Shown here: in pieces, positions 1-9,301 of the stretch
Numbering within the stretch: the first letter of the stretch is position 1
How the letters are laid out: every line of letters starts with the position of its first letter
Assembly: GCF_037963835.1 (NCBI RefSeq)
Contig: NZ_CP150145.1
Coordinates: 7,316,001 to 7,380,000, forward strand
Length of the DNA stretch: 64,000 nt
DNA from: Paenibacillus sp. FSL H8-0332
GTDB taxonomy: Bacteria > Bacillota > Bacilli > Paenibacillales > Paenibacillaceae
Direction of reading: 5' to 3'
Translations under genes and position numbers: made by a program
Notes under the pieces: model-generated
Databases searched by the model: none
Seen by the model: only the letters and a program-made list of their open reading frames with translations
What the model was told of the DNA's origin: nothing

Positions 1-1
1 C

Positions 2-535
2 TTTATCGTAAATCAAATGTACATAGGGGATGCTTTTCACCATCCGACCTTCCTGTACGAATCCCTCTGGAGTCTGCTGGGCATTCTGCTCCTCATGGTA
101 CTGCGCCGCCAGAAATTCGTACGTGCCGGAGAAATCTTCATGTCTTACTTCATCTGGTACTCCATCGGCCGCTTCTTCATTGAAGCTCTGCGTACGGACA
201 GCCTTGCCTTTGACGGCAGCAGCGGTGTGGCAGCCTTCATTAACGGGCTATGGAGTCCGATGAAGTGGATGGGCTTCGAGCAAGGATATCTTGACCCGGC
301 TTACGGGAATATCCGTATCTCTCAGCTGCTGGCGCTATTCATCATTATTGCTGCCGTTGCCTTGATTATTGTACGGCGGGTAAGTGGTCAGCCGAAGGAT
401 CATTATTTGGACCCGATCATCAGCACCAAACAGGCGGCAGCAGATGCAGTGGTTCCAGAGAGTGCTGCTAATACGCCTCAGAAGCCTGTTCAGCCGGTGG
501 AAGATCCCCCTGAAGATAAGGAAACAAAGGAGTAA
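2..535 (+). CDS. lgt: Prolipoprotein diacylglyceryl transferase, 3' part
   Basis: The reading frame is open from the window edge, so the 5' end of the gene lies outside. Lgt is the membrane enzyme that moves diacylglycerol from phosphatidylglycerol to the lipobox cysteine of prolipoproteins. The visible part carries the conserved HPTFLYES stretch, the RFFIEALRTDS stretch and two hydrophobic segments, the last ending in IIVRR. A proline- and acid-rich tail of about 45 residues follows the last membrane segment; it is longer than the usual Lgt end and looks disordered. Next to ppaX and yvoF-like genes, this matches the B. subtilis lgt-ppaX-yvoF order. Confidence 0.95.
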   Translation, partial: FIVNQMYIGDAFHHPTFLYESLWSLLGILLLMVLRRQKFVRAGEIFMSYFIWYSIGRFFIEALRTDSLAFDGSSGVAAFINGLWSPMKWMGFEQGYLDPAYGNIRISQLLALFIIIAAVALIIVRRVSGQPKDHYLDPIISTKQAAADAVVPESAANTPQKPVQPVEDPPEDKETKE

Positions 536-543
536 TTCAATCA

Positions 544-1203
544 ATGATAGAATGCGTGTTATTTGATCTGGACGGAACGATTGTGAATACGAATGAGCTG
601 ATCATTAGCTCGTTTATGCATGCGCTGAAGGAGAATAACCTGCCGGTGCTGACCCGGGAGCAGATCATTCCCATGATGGGAACTACACTTCAGCAGCAGC
701 TAGGTGCGTTCTCCGGCCTGGAGGCGAAGGATATAAGCGTGCTGGAGCGGTCTTACCGTTCGTATAACAATGCCCATCACGATGAGCTGGTCCGCTCTTT
801 TCCCCATGTGAATGAGACGATGGAGGAGCTGCTGCGCCGGGGAATCCGGCTTGGGATTGTGACCACGAAGATCCGGCCTACCACGCTCAAGGCGCTGGAG
901 ATGTTCGATCTGCTGAAATATATGGAGACGATTGTTACAGTGAATGATGTGACTCATCCGAAGCCGCACCCGGAGCCGGTACTCACGGCAGTTGCCAATC
1001 TGGGTGTTGATCCGGCCAAGACACTGATGGTAGGCGACAGCGCTGTCGATATTCAGTCTGCCAAGGCAGCAGGAGTGCGTGTAGCAGCAGTGGCCTGGTC
1101 GCTTAAGGGTGAGGATGTGCTGCGGACCTATGAATCGGATTACATCATCCATGAGATGAAGGATTTATATACTATTGTGGAGCAGGAGATCATGCAGCCG
1201 TGA
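544..1203 (+). CDS. ppaX: Pyrophosphatase PpaX (HAD family)
   Basis: The 219-residue product has the HAD phosphatase motifs in order: DLDGTIVNT near the N terminus (motif I with both Asp), VTTK around residue 105 (motif II), the Lys in HPKPHPEP around residue 140, and MVGDSAVDI around residue 162 (motif III/IV). PpaX hydrolyses the pyrophosphate released when HPr kinase/phosphorylase dephosphorylates P-Ser-HPr. The assignment to PpaX rather than another HAD enzyme rests on length, sequence and its place just after lgt, as in B. subtilis. The stop overlaps the next start in a GTGA motif, so the two genes are probably translationally coupled. Confidence 0.9.
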   Translation: MIECVLFDLDGTIVNTNELIISSFMHALKENNLPVLTREQIIPMMGTTLQQQLGAFSGLEAKDISVLERSYRSYNNAHHDELVRSFPHVNETMEELLRRGIRLGIVTTKIRPTTLKALEMFDLLKYMETIVTVNDVTHPKPHPEPVLTAVANLGVDPAKTLMVGDSAVDIQSAKAAGVRVAAVAWSLKGEDVLRTYESDYIIHEMKDLYTIVEQEIMQP

Positions 1204-1688
1204 GAAAGGTAACCCGTTATCCAATCGAGGGGCATAATTCGCTCTGGCATATTTACCGCACGGTTAGCCCGTGGAAGGGTGTGCGCAATTTTATTTTTAT
1301 CCAGATTGCCCGCTATTGCCCGGTTCTGCCGCTCAAGAACTGGATTTATCGCCGGGTGCTCGGGATGAAGGTAGGCAAGCATACTGCGTTTGGGCTTATG
1401 GCGATGGTAGATGTTTTTTTTCCAGAGAAAATCTCTATCGGAGAGAACACTGTTATCGGCTATAACACCACGATCCTGGCCCATGAATACCTCATCAAGG
1501 AGTACCGGCTGGGTGAAGTCATTATCGGCGAGAATGTAATGATTGGGGCTAACACGACCATTCTTCCCGGGGTTACGATTGGGGATGGGGCTACGGTTGC
1601 GGCGGGGTCGGTGGTTCACAAGGATGTTGCTGCCGGTTCATTCGTCGGTGGGAATCCGCTGCGTGAACTGCGTAAACAGGAGGAATGA
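1200..1688 (+). CDS. yvoF: Hexapeptide-repeat acyltransferase, YvoF-like
   Basis: The 162-residue protein begins at a GTG that overlaps the ppaX stop. Its second half is built of left-handed beta-helix hexapeptide repeats (IGENTVIGYNTTI, IIGENVMIGANTTILPGVTIGDGATVAAGSVV) and ends with the typical GGNPLRELR turn. Such proteins transfer acetyl or other acyl groups, here to an unknown acceptor. Position after ppaX matches B. subtilis yvoF. The neighbouring membrane acyltransferase suggests a joint role in modifying an envelope sugar or polymer, which is inference. Confidence 0.85.
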   Translation: MRKVTRYPIEGHNSLWHIYRTVSPWKGVRNFIFIQIARYCPVLPLKNWIYRRVLGMKVGKHTAFGLMAMVDVFFPEKISIGENTVIGYNTTILAHEYLIKEYRLGEVIIGENVMIGANTTILPGVTIGDGATVAAGSVVHKDVAAGSFVGGNPLRELRKQEE

Positions 1689-1690
1689 TA

Positions 1691-2779
1691 ATGGCTCAAA
1701 AGGAAAGAATCCCGCAGCTTGATATTTTTCGGGCAATTGCTATTTTTGCGGTGATCGCAATTCATGCCACTTCACGCACGTTAGCAGAGACATTGGGCAC
1801 TTCAATGTTCCCCCCGTTTCTGTTCATTAACAAGTTCAGCCAATTTGCGGTGCCTTCCTTTATATTTTTGAGCGGATTCGTCCTGTTCTACAATTATATT
1901 GACCGTCCGCTGGGCGGGAAGGTGCTGGCCAAATTCTACAGCCGCAGGCTGATCTATATCATTGTGCCTTATCTTGTGTTTACGGTGCTGTATTTTGGAC
2001 TCAAAATGACTTCCGGGCATACCTGGGGGCTGCCTCTTCAGGAGCTGGGAGGGAAGTTCTTCAAGTATCTATGGACGGGTACGGCGTATACACATCTATA
2101 CTATATCATCATTATTATCCAGTTCTATCTGCTGTTCCCGCTGATACTCTGGTGTCTGCAGAAAGTCCGGCCTCTCGCGGCTTGGGCTCCGGTGATCGGG
2201 CTTGCGCTACAGTGGGGCTTCGTGCTGCTTAACAAATATATGGTGAACCACGGGTATTGGAAGCTGTCCAAGGGTAGTCTGGCCATTACGTATTTCTCGT
2301 ATTTCCTGCTCGGTGCGGCGATTGCCATCTACTACAGCTCTTTGAAAAAGTGGCTGGTTCCCTCCCGCGAAGGCTGGCGCTCCGGTAAAGGGACAACCTG
2401 GGTGGTACTGTGGCTGTTATGGGCGGCTGCAGGAATTGGGCATGTGGTATTGTGGTATAACAACTATACGAAGAAAACAATAATCAATAGTCTATGGTAC
2501 GAAGGGTTCTCGAATCTGCATGCCTTGCTCTCTTGTCTGGTACTGTTTCAGCTGTCCTTCCTGCTGTACGGGGCAGGACGCAGCGTGTTGAGCAGACTGC
2601 TGCTCTCGGCCGGGGCCTGCTCCTTCGGTATCTACCTGCTCCATCCGCTGCTGCTGTTCATGTACCGGAAGCTGCCGTTCCACGGCGGATCGCTGGCCTA
2701 TACGGCGGCAATAGCGGGCGGCTGGCTGGTGGCCCTCCTGGGCTCTGGCTGGTGGTTGCGCTTGCCTTCCGTTATGTGA
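1691..2779 (+). CDS. Acyltransferase 3 family membrane protein, C terminus apparently frameshifted
   Basis: The start chosen is the ATG at 1691, six bases after AGGAGGA; an ATG at 1685 is too close. The protein begins RIPQLDIFRAIAIFAVIAIHATS, the signature of acyltransferase 3 (OafA/WecH-like) proteins, and has about ten hydrophobic segments. These integral membrane enzymes acylate sugars or polymers at the cell surface. In the last segment the frame ends at 2779 with an odd GWWLRLPSVM end. One frame back, the sequence continues as LWLVVALAFRYVKPAWMVFG and stays open to 2847, which looks like the expected last helix and basic tail. A one-base loss near 2735-2750, real or from assembly, would explain this. 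Confidence 0.8.
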   Translation: MAQKERIPQLDIFRAIAIFAVIAIHATSRTLAETLGTSMFPPFLFINKFSQFAVPSFIFLSGFVLFYNYIDRPLGGKVLAKFYSRRLIYIIVPYLVFTVLYFGLKMTSGHTWGLPLQELGGKFFKYLWTGTAYTHLYYIIIIIQFYLLFPLILWCLQKVRPLAAWAPVIGLALQWGFVLLNKYMVNHGYWKLSKGSLAITYFSYFLLGAAIAIYYSSLKKWLVPSREGWRSGKGTTWVVLWLLWAAAGIGHVVLWYNNYTKKTIINSLWYEGFSNLHALLSCLVLFQLSFLLYGAGRSVLSRLLLSAGACSFGIYLLHPLLLFMYRKLPFHGGSLAYTAAIAGGWLVALLGSGWWLRLPSVM

Positions 2780-2878
2780 AGCCGGCTTGGATGGTGTTTG
2801 GTTCTGCACCGCAGAAGCCGGCAGCAGCGTCTAAGGCGACAGTGTAGAATTAGCGATAGGTCATCTTAAGATAAATTG

Positions 2879-2918
2879 AAAGCGCCGGCTGGCCGCATCT
2901 GCGGCCAGCCGGCGCTTT
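2879..2918. terminator. Bidirectional intrinsic terminator
   Basis: A perfect 19-bp inverted repeat (AAAGCGCCGGCTGGCCGCA and its complement) separated by two bases lies between the convergent acyltransferase and gluconokinase genes. A/T bases on both flanks allow it to work in both directions. Confidence 0.85.
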
Positions 2919-2951
2919 GTTGTTGTAAACGGGTGATTCTGAAGATCACGG

Positions 2952-4505
2952 TTAGCCGGGCTGTTCCCCCGCCTGCTCGCGCTGGAAGTCGGCGATAGCC
3001 TGATATTGGTCCTCCAGGCTGCGGGTTACTGAGATGAAGATGGGCAGCAGCTGTTTGTAGGCTTTGGCGTGGGCTGTAACCGGCACATGCCGGTGAGTAG
3101 AGCCAATCATGCTGAAGACAGCATCGAAGGAATCGATCCGCCGGATGGCGTATAATCCGAGTACGACTGCGCCGAGGCATGAGCTCTCGAAGCTCTCAGG
3201 GACGACCACCTCCTGATCGAAAATATCCGCCATCATCTGCCTCCATAGAGCTGAGCGGGCGAAGCCGCCGGTAGCAAGAATTCTAACGGGCTCGCCGATA
3301 CATTCCTCCATAGCAAGCAACACGGTGTACATGTTGAAGATGACCCCTTCCAGCACCGCACGGATCATATGCTCCTTGCGGTGATTCATGCTTAACCCGA
3401 AGAAGGAGCCGCGGGCATCGGGATTCCACAGCGGCGCACGTTCGCCGGTCAGATACGGATGGAAGAGCAGTCCGTTACTGCCGGGCGGGACCTGCTCGGC
3501 AATCCGGGTTAATACTTCGTAGGGATCAATGCCGAGGCGCTTCGCGGTCTCCACTTCAGAAGCGGCGAATTCATCACGTACCCAGCGGAAGAGCATCCCC
3601 CCGTTATTCACTGGGCCGCCAATCACCCAATGCTTGTCTGTCAGGGCGTAGCAGAAGATCCGTCCTTTGGGATCAGTCAGAGGATGGTCTACTACAGTAC
3701 GGATGGCGCCGCTTGTGCCTATAGTTGCAGCGATAACTCCCGGCTCTATTGCACCTACCCCAAGGTTAGACAGGACGCCGTCACTGGCGCCCACTACAAA
3801 CGGGGTGTCCGTGAGCAGACCTAGCTTCCCGGTAAGCTCTGGAAGCAGTCCCAGCAGGATATGGGTGGTCGGAACCGGACGGGATAGCCGCTGCGGGGTA
3901 ACACCGGCAATCCGCAGCGCCTCCTCGTCCCAATCGAGCTTCTCCAGATTGAACATGCCGGTGGCCGAGGCGATGGAATGGTCGATCACATATTCACCGA
4001 ACAATCTGAAGAAAATATATTCTTTGATGGAGATGAACTTGTAGGTCTGGCGGAACAGCTCGGGCTGCTCCTCGCCCAGCCACATCAGCTTGGTGATGGG
4101 AGACATGGGATGTATAGGCGTTCCTGTCCGCAGATACAGCTCATGTCCGTTCAGTTCATCCTTCAACCGCCGGGCACAGCGGCTGCTCCGGTTATCGGCC
4201 CAGGTGATGCAGGCGGTCAGCGGCTTGCCCGAAGCATCTACAGCGATGACGCTATGCATAGCGGAGCTGAAGGAGACCAGCAGAATGGCTTCAGGTGCGG
4301 CAAGGCTCTCCTGCATGACCGAGGCTATAGTATGAATTACGGCTTCCAGAATCTGCTCCGGGTCCTGTTCTGCGACAGAGGGGTAGGGCTGATGCAGCGG
4401 ATAGCCCTGATTGCTCTGAGCGACAATTGTTCCATTCTCCTCAAAGAGGACAGCCTTAGTGCTGGTGGTTCCAATATCAACGCCAATCATATAGGATGTA
4501 CTCAA
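2952..4505 (-). CDS. gntK: Gluconokinase (FGGY family)
   Basis: The product is a FGGY carbohydrate kinase with the N-terminal phosphate-binding motif MIGVDIGTTSTKAVLF and the adenosine motif GTSGAIRTV in the middle. The run FCYALTDKHWVIGGPVNNGG closely resembles gluconokinases, which phosphorylate D-gluconate for the pentose phosphate route. The frame is open upstream to 4577, but the best start is the TTG at 4503-4505: AGAAGGA sits eight bases before it, and it gives 517 residues, the usual GntK length. The gene stands alone and convergent to its neighbours, with no gntR, gntP or gntZ beside it. Another FGGY substrate such as xylulose is less likely. Confidence 0.8.
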   Translation of the reverse strand: MSTSYMIGVDIGTTSTKAVLFEENGTIVAQSNQGYPLHQPYPSVAEQDPEQILEAVIHTIASVMQESLAAPEAILLVSFSSAMHSVIAVDASGKPLTACITWADNRSSRCARRLKDELNGHELYLRTGTPIHPMSPITKLMWLGEEQPELFRQTYKFISIKEYIFFRLFGEYVIDHSIASATGMFNLEKLDWDEEALRIAGVTPQRLSRPVPTTHILLGLLPELTGKLGLLTDTPFVVGASDGVLSNLGVGAIEPGVIAATIGTSGAIRTVVDHPLTDPKGRIFCYALTDKHWVIGGPVNNGGMLFRWVRDEFAASEVETAKRLGIDPYEVLTRIAEQVPPGSNGLLFHPYLTGERAPLWNPDARGSFFGLSMNHRKEHMIRAVLEGVIFNMYTVLLAMEECIGEPVRILATGGFARSALWRQMMADIFDQEVVVPESFESSCLGAVVLGLYAIRRIDSFDAVFSMIGSTHRHVPVTAHAKAYKQLLPIFISVTRSLEDQYQAIADFQREQAGEQPG

Positions 4506-4641
4506 GCCGTCAGTCCTTCTTTCTGCTTCTGAATTAGATGCCGGGAATACTTCATGGAGGAAATAAAGTACAATCATATTAACCTATTATATTCTCCGCT
4601 TATCCCGGTGGCAAAAGGAACTCTGGAATTCAAGCGAATTG

Positions 4642-4671
4642 TTGACGCAAAAGGATAGTCCGTGATACGAT
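4642..4671 (+). promoter_or_regulatory. Probable sigma-A promoter of the his operon
   Basis: TTGACG and TACGAT are separated by 18 bases, about 85 bases upstream of the hisZ start. Confidence 0.6.
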
Positions 4672-4696
4672 ATTGCCACTACTTTACTTTGCTACC

Positions 4697-4714
4697 ACTT
4701 TACCATGATAAAGT
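4697..4714. promoter_or_regulatory. Operator-like palindrome upstream of hisZ
   Basis: ACTTTACCATGATAAAGT pairs at eight of nine positions and lies just downstream of the predicted his promoter, where a repressor would block transcription. A related half, CCTTTAACAT, follows at 4727-4736. The binding protein is not known from this window. Confidence 0.5.
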
Positions 4715-4753
4715 ATTTAATGATACCCTTTAACATATCCGATGAGGTGAACA

Positions 4754-5977
4754 ATGAAAATGGCCAAACCAAAAGGATTTGAAAAGCCTGCCGGCGTAAG
4801 GGATTATCTCCCGCGTGCGGTAACGAAGCTGCGCAAGATTGAGAAGGATGTACTTCACTGTATGAGCCGCTGGGGCTACCGGCAGATGATTACGCCTACT
4901 CTTGAATATTACGATACGGTCGGTGTAGCCAGCTCTACATCCGATCAGAAGCTGTATAAATTACTTAACAACCGTGGGCAGGCGCTGGTGCTGCGTTCGG
5001 AAATGACAGCACCTGTAGCCCGTGTGGTCTCCTCTCTATTGAAGGATGAGCCGCTGCCGCTGCGTCTGTCCTACCATGCCAACGTCTTTCGGGCGATTGA
5101 AGAAGAGGCCGGGCGGGAGGCGGAGTTCTTTCAGACCGGTGTAGAGCTTGTCGGTGATGATTCGCCGGAGGCTGACGCTGAGGTAGTTGCGCTGGCGATT
5201 GCTTCACTGCAGGCCGCGGGCGTAAAGTCTTTTAAAATAGCAATCGGACATGTCGGCTTCCTCGATGGTCTCTTCCAGGAGGCAGTATCGGGCCTGCCGC
5301 AGGCTCAGGAGGAGCTGAAGAGCCATCTGCTCAGCCGCGATTATGTCGCCTTCCGTGAGACCCTGCGGCGTCTTGAGCTACCTACTGCCCAGAAGCAGGA
5401 GCTGGACGGACTGCTGCGGCTGCGCGGTGGCAAGGAGATCTGCGGACAAGCGTTGGAGCTGAGCAACCACCCGCTGGCGCGCGCGTCGATTGAGCATCTG
5501 TGCAAGGTATGGGAGGTGCTGGTTGCGTACGGTGTCTCGCAGCATGTGCTGATTGATCTGACGATGATCGGTGATTTCTCTTACTATACCGGCATGACCT
5601 TCGAGGGGTATGCTTCCGAGCTGGGCTTCCCGGTATGCAGCGGCGGCCGGTATGACAATCTGCTGCAGCAATTCGGGCGTCCGATTCCTTCCACCGGCTT
5701 CTCCCTGAAGACCAACCGTATTCTGGATGGAGTCTCCGGGCTGCTGGAAGAGGAAGAACTGCCGATTCTGGTCCAGTACGATGTACTCCGGCGCCAGGAG
5801 GGCCTTGCGGAAGCCGCGAGGCTGCGGTCGGAAGGGCATGTTGTGGTCACACGGCTGGCGGCCGGCCCGGAGGAGCTGAAGACTGTGAAGCGGCTGGATG
5901 CGGATACTATTCAGGCAGAGGGCGAGCTGTACGGCGAGATATACACGTTCGTGTCGTTTGTCAGCGAGCATGGGTGA
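4754..5977 (+). CDS. hisZ: ATP phosphoribosyltransferase regulatory subunit HisZ
   Basis: HisZ is a catalytically dead relative of histidyl-tRNA synthetase that forms a complex with short HisG and lets it respond to histidine. The 407-residue product has the class II synthetase core: KPAGVRDYLP at the start, a motif 2-like VLRSEMTAPVARV stretch, and SGGRYDNLLQQFGRPIPSTGFSLK late in the catalytic domain. It lacks the anticodon-binding domain of a true HisRS. GAGGTG lies five bases before the ATG. It opens an eight-gene his operon directly followed by a short-form hisG, which confirms the assignment. Confidence 0.93.
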   Translation: MKMAKPKGFEKPAGVRDYLPRAVTKLRKIEKDVLHCMSRWGYRQMITPTLEYYDTVGVASSTSDQKLYKLLNNRGQALVLRSEMTAPVARVVSSLLKDEPLPLRLSYHANVFRAIEEEAGREAEFFQTGVELVGDDSPEADAEVVALAIASLQAAGVKSFKIAIGHVGFLDGLFQEAVSGLPQAQEELKSHLLSRDYVAFRETLRRLELPTAQKQELDGLLRLRGGKEICGQALELSNHPLARASIEHLCKVWEVLVAYGVSQHVLIDLTMIGDFSYYTGMTFEGYASELGFPVCSGGRYDNLLQQFGRPIPSTGFSLKTNRILDGVSGLLEEEELPILVQYDVLRRQEGLAEAARLRSEGHVVVTRLAAGPEELKTVKRLDADTIQAEGELYGEIYTFVSFVSEHG

Positions 5978-6046
5978 GCGGAGCTGGTGCGTGTAATTTT
6001 TGATATGATGAAGAGAAGCTGAAATACGAAACGGGGGCGGGTATTG

Positions 6047-6691
6047 ATGGCACAGATTCTTAAGGTAGCCATGCCGAAAGGCCGGATTTATAATAAAGCG
6101 GCAGAGCTGTTCCGCCAGGCGGGACTGCCGATTCCTCCGGACGGAGAAGAGTCGCGCAAGCTGGTGATATCATTGCCGGAGGCCGGAATGGAGTTCATTC
6201 TTGCCAAGCCGGTGGATGTGCCCACTTATGTAGAATATGGAGTGGCGGATATCGGGATTGTCGGCAAAGATGTATTGCTGGAGGAGAGCCGCGATGTGTA
6301 CGAGCTGCTTGATCTCGGGATCGCCCGCTGCCGGATGTCGATCATCGGGCTTCCAAACTGGCAGCCGGGCATTCAGCAGCGGGTCGCCACCAAGTACCCG
6401 AACGTGGCTTCGCGGTATTTCCGTGAGCAAGGCCAGCAGGTGGAGGTTGTGAAGCTGAACGGCTCTATCGAGCTGGCACCGCTGATCGGGCTGGCTGACC
6501 GGATCGTGGATATGGTGGAGACCGGCCAGACGCTGAAGGATAACGGGCTGGTGGAGATGACGAGCATCTTCGAGATCACCAGCCGCCTGGTGGCGAACCG
6601 GGTGAGCTACCGGATGAAGAATGAGGAGATTCAACAGCTATGCGACCGGCTGCAGGCTGTTATTGCAGGACCGGGGCTGCAGGTGAAATAA
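6047..6691 (+). CDS. hisG: ATP phosphoribosyltransferase catalytic subunit (short form)
   Basis: HisG makes the first committed step of histidine synthesis, joining PRPP to ATP. At 214 residues it is the short form that needs HisZ, whose gene lies just upstream. [18 protein letters not shown] opens the protein, and [17 protein letters not shown] near residue 160 holds the phosphate-binding part of the PRPP site. A GGGGGCGGG purine run precedes the start; a TTG at 6044 directly before the ATG is a possible alternative. Confidence 0.95.
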   Translation: MAQILKVAMPKGRIYNKAAELFRQAGLPIPPDGEESRKLVISLPEAGMEFILAKPVDVPTYVEYGVADIGIVGKDVLLEESRDVYELLDLGIARCRMSIIGLPNWQPGIQQRVATKYPNVASRYFREQGQQVEVVKLNGSIELAPLIGLADRIVDMVETGQTLKDNGLVEMTSIFEITSRLVANRVSYRMKNEEIQQLCDRLQAVIAGPGLQVK

Positions 6692-6728
6692 GCTAAGCAC
6701 AATTATAGAGTTCAAGGGGGAAGCGGCG

Positions 6729-8039
6729 GTGAAGGTCCAGTCCAGTAAGGAATTTAAGCTGCAGCGTGAAGTGGAATACGGCACGCCGGAGCAGAATAAG
6801 GCCGTACGTGAAATCGTGGCCGATATCAAGCAGGAAGGCGATGCGGCGCTGCTCCGGTATACGGAGCGCTTCGACGGCGCCGCACTGACGCCAGCGCAGC
6901 TGCGCGTCAAGCCGGAGGAGCTTGAGGCCGCCTATGGCCGGGTAGAGGAGTCCTTCGTGACGGCGATCCGCGCGGCAGCCGTGAACATTCGTGCGTTCCA
7001 TGCGCGGCAGAAACGCAATTCCTGGATGGATCTGCAGCCGGACGGCACGATCCTCGGCCAGATCATCCGCCCGCTGAAGCGTGTGGGCGTCTATGTTCCC
7101 GGCGGCAAGGCGGCATACCCGTCCTCGGTGCTGATGAACGTGATTCCGGCACAGATTGCCGGGGTGCCGGAGATTGTAATGGTGACGCCGCCTTCGACGG
7201 GCGGCTCCGAAGGCATTGATCCTTATATTCTCGTGGCCGCCGCTGAAGCGGGCGTACACGAGATCTACCGCGTAGGCGGCGCGCAGGCCATCGCCGCCCT
7301 CGCCTTCGGCACGGAGTCCATCGTGCCGGTCGATAAGATCTGCGGGCCAGGGAACATCTACGTGGCCCTGGCCAAGCGCGAGGTCTACGGCGCTGTCGAC
7401 ATCGACAGCATCGCCGGACCGAGCGAGATCGTCGTGCTCGCCGACGATACCGCCGAGGCCGCCTACATCGCGGCCGACCTGCTCTCGCAGGCCGAGCACG
7501 ACGAGATGGCGTCGGCGATCCTCGTGACGCCGTCGCAGCGTCTCGCGGAGGCAGTGGCTGCCGAGGTCGAGCGGCAGCTGCAGACGTTGCCGCGCGAAGC
7601 CATCGCGCGGGCCTCGGTAGAGAACTACGGCGCGATTATCGTCGTAGACTCGCTTGAGGAGGGCATCTCCGTGGTCAACCGGCTGGCGCCGGAGCATCTG
7701 GAGATTGTCGTGAACGACCCGATGGGGCTGACCGGCGCAATTGAGAACGCCGGGGCCATCTTCCTCGGGCCGTACAGCTCGGAGCCGGTCGGCGACTACT
7801 TCGCCGGACCGAACCATATTATACCGACGAATGGCACAGCGCGGTTCTCCTCGCCTGTAGATGTGGACGACTTCATCAAGAAGTCCAGTCTGATCTATTA
7901 CAGCAAGGAAGCGCTGCTGCGGGACGGGGCGGCAATTATGGAGCTTGCCCGGCGTGAGGGGCTGGAGGGCCATGCACGTGCAATTGAAATCCGGCTGGAG
8001 AAGGAAGCGAGAGGTGGAGACGGAAATGGAGAACAATAA
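6729..8039 (+). CDS. hisD: Histidinol dehydrogenase
   Basis: HisD oxidises L-histidinol to histidine in two NAD-dependent steps using a bound zinc. The 436-residue product includes [53 protein letters not shown] and [21 protein letters not shown], all hallmarks of the family, with the zinc-binding Gln-His pair in SQAEHD. It starts at a GTG behind AAGGGGGAA. The 3' end overlaps hisB by 14 bases. The middle of this gene is markedly GC-rich, which creates long antisense open frames. Confidence 0.97.
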   Translation: MKVQSSKEFKLQREVEYGTPEQNKAVREIVADIKQEGDAALLRYTERFDGAALTPAQLRVKPEELEAAYGRVEESFVTAIRAAAVNIRAFHARQKRNSWMDLQPDGTILGQIIRPLKRVGVYVPGGKAAYPSSVLMNVIPAQIAGVPEIVMVTPPSTGGSEGIDPYILVAAAEAGVHEIYRVGGAQAIAALAFGTESIVPVDKICGPGNIYVALAKREVYGAVDIDSIAGPSEIVVLADDTAEAAYIAADLLSQAEHDEMASAILVTPSQRLAEAVAAEVERQLQTLPREAIARASVENYGAIIVVDSLEEGISVVNRLAPEHLEIVVNDPMGLTGAIENAGAIFLGPYSSEPVGDYFAGPNHIIPTNGTARFSSPVDVDDFIKKSSLIYYSKEALLRDGAAIMELARREGLEGHARAIEIRLEKEARGGDGNGEQ

Positions 8040-8637
8040 TAACGAACAGGCGCTGCGAAAGGCCGGACTTAGCCGTACAACCAACGAAACGGACATCAAG
8101 TTAACCTTTGCCGTAGACGGCAGCGGGGTCTCGGAACTGGAGACCGATGTGCCTTTCTTGAATCATATGCTGGATCTGTTCACGAAGCATGGACAGTTTG
8201 ACCTGAACGTGCAGGCCCGGGGCGATATTGATATTGATGACCACCACACGGTAGAGGACATCGGCATCTGTCTGGGACAGGCTCTGCGCGAAGCGCTGGG
8301 CGACAAAAAAGGGATTAAACGTTATGCAAGTGTCTTCGTCCCTATGGATGAAGCGCTGGCTCAGGTAGTGATTGATATCAGCAACCGGCCGCATTTTGAA
8401 TACCGGGCGGAGTATCCTTCACAGCAGGTGGGCAGCTTCTCTACGGAGCTCGTTCATGAATTTCTCTGGAAATTCGCGCTGGAAGCCAGAATTACGCTGC
8501 ATGTCATCGTACATTACGGCTCCAACACCCACCACATGATTGAAGCGGTCTTCAAGGCGCTGGGACGGGCGCTGGATGAGGCGACATTGGTTGATCCCCG
8601 GGTGAAGGGCGTACCTTCGACGAAGGGAGTGCTGTAG
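8026..8637 (+). CDS. hisB: Imidazoleglycerol-phosphate dehydratase
   Basis: HisB removes water from imidazole glycerol phosphate with two manganese ions. The 203-residue single-domain form has the metal motifs [41 protein letters not shown] and [18 protein letters not shown]. The open frame extends upstream to 7945 inside hisD, but the ATG at 8026 has GAGGTGGAGA in front and gives the usual family length, so the longer start is rejected. Confidence 0.95.
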   Translation: MENNNNEQALRKAGLSRTTNETDIKLTFAVDGSGVSELETDVPFLNHMLDLFTKHGQFDLNVQARGDIDIDDHHTVEDIGICLGQALREALGDKKGIKRYASVFVPMDEALAQVVIDISNRPHFEYRAEYPSQQVGSFSTELVHEFLWKFALEARITLHVIVHYGSNTHHMIEAVFKALGRALDEATLVDPRVKGVPSTKGVL

Positions 8638-8638
8638 C

Positions 8639-9259
8639 ATGGCTGTTGCAATCGTCGATTATGGCATGGGCAATCTGCACAGTGTCAGTAAGGCGGTAGA
8701 GCGGCTGGGCTATACGAGTCTTGTAACGGCCGATGCCGCTGCCATTCTGGCCGCAGACAGCGTGATTCTGCCCGGTGTCGGTGCCTTTGGCGATGCGATG
8801 GAGCACTTACGGGAGAGCGGAATGGACGATGTCGTCCGGGCTGCAGCAGAAGCGGGACAGCCGGTGCTGGGCATCTGCCTCGGGATGCAGCTGCTGTTCA
8901 GCAGCAGCGAGGAGCACGGCGAGCATAAGGGGCTGGAGCTTTTGCCTGGCGCAGTGGTACGCTTCGCCCCCCGGGACGGATACAAGGTGCCGCATATGGG
9001 CTGGAACAAGCTGAGCTTCCGCCAGCCGGAGAGTCCGCTGCTGGCCGGCCTGACGGAGGGCCATGTGTACTTCGTGCACTCCTATCATGCACTCGCGGCG
9101 GACGGCGATCTGCTGGCCGTCACAGACTATGGACATCCGGTAACGGCTATCGTGGGGCGCGATAATGTATACGGGATGCAGTTCCACCCGGAGAAGAGCG
9201 GGGAGCTTGGCATCAAGCTGCTGGGTAATTTCCTGCAGCTCCAGGCACAGCAGGCTTAG
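8639..9259 (+). CDS. hisH: Imidazole glycerol phosphate synthase, glutaminase subunit
   Basis: HisH releases ammonia from glutamine and channels it to HisF. The 206-residue class I amidotransferase shows the nucleophile motif LGICLGMQLLF (Cys near residue 80) and the late FHPEKSG motif with the catalytic His and Glu. It starts one base after the hisB stop, so translation is probably coupled. Confidence 0.95.
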   Translation: MAVAIVDYGMGNLHSVSKAVERLGYTSLVTADAAAILAADSVILPGVGAFGDAMEHLRESGMDDVVRAAAEAGQPVLGICLGMQLLFSSSEEHGEHKGLELLPGAVVRFAPRDGYKVPHMGWNKLSFRQPESPLLAGLTEGHVYFVHSYHALAADGDLLAVTDYGHPVTAIVGRDNVYGMQFHPEKSGELGIKLLGNFLQLQAQQA

Positions 9260-9301
9260 CCTGCCTGAATCACTAATTTGCAATGAAAGCGGGGAGTATT
9301 C

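Noticed and set aside
6693-8099. 468-codon minus-strand open frame opposite hisD
   Set aside because: It is an Arg/His-rich shadow of a GC-rich certain gene, with no supporting start signal.
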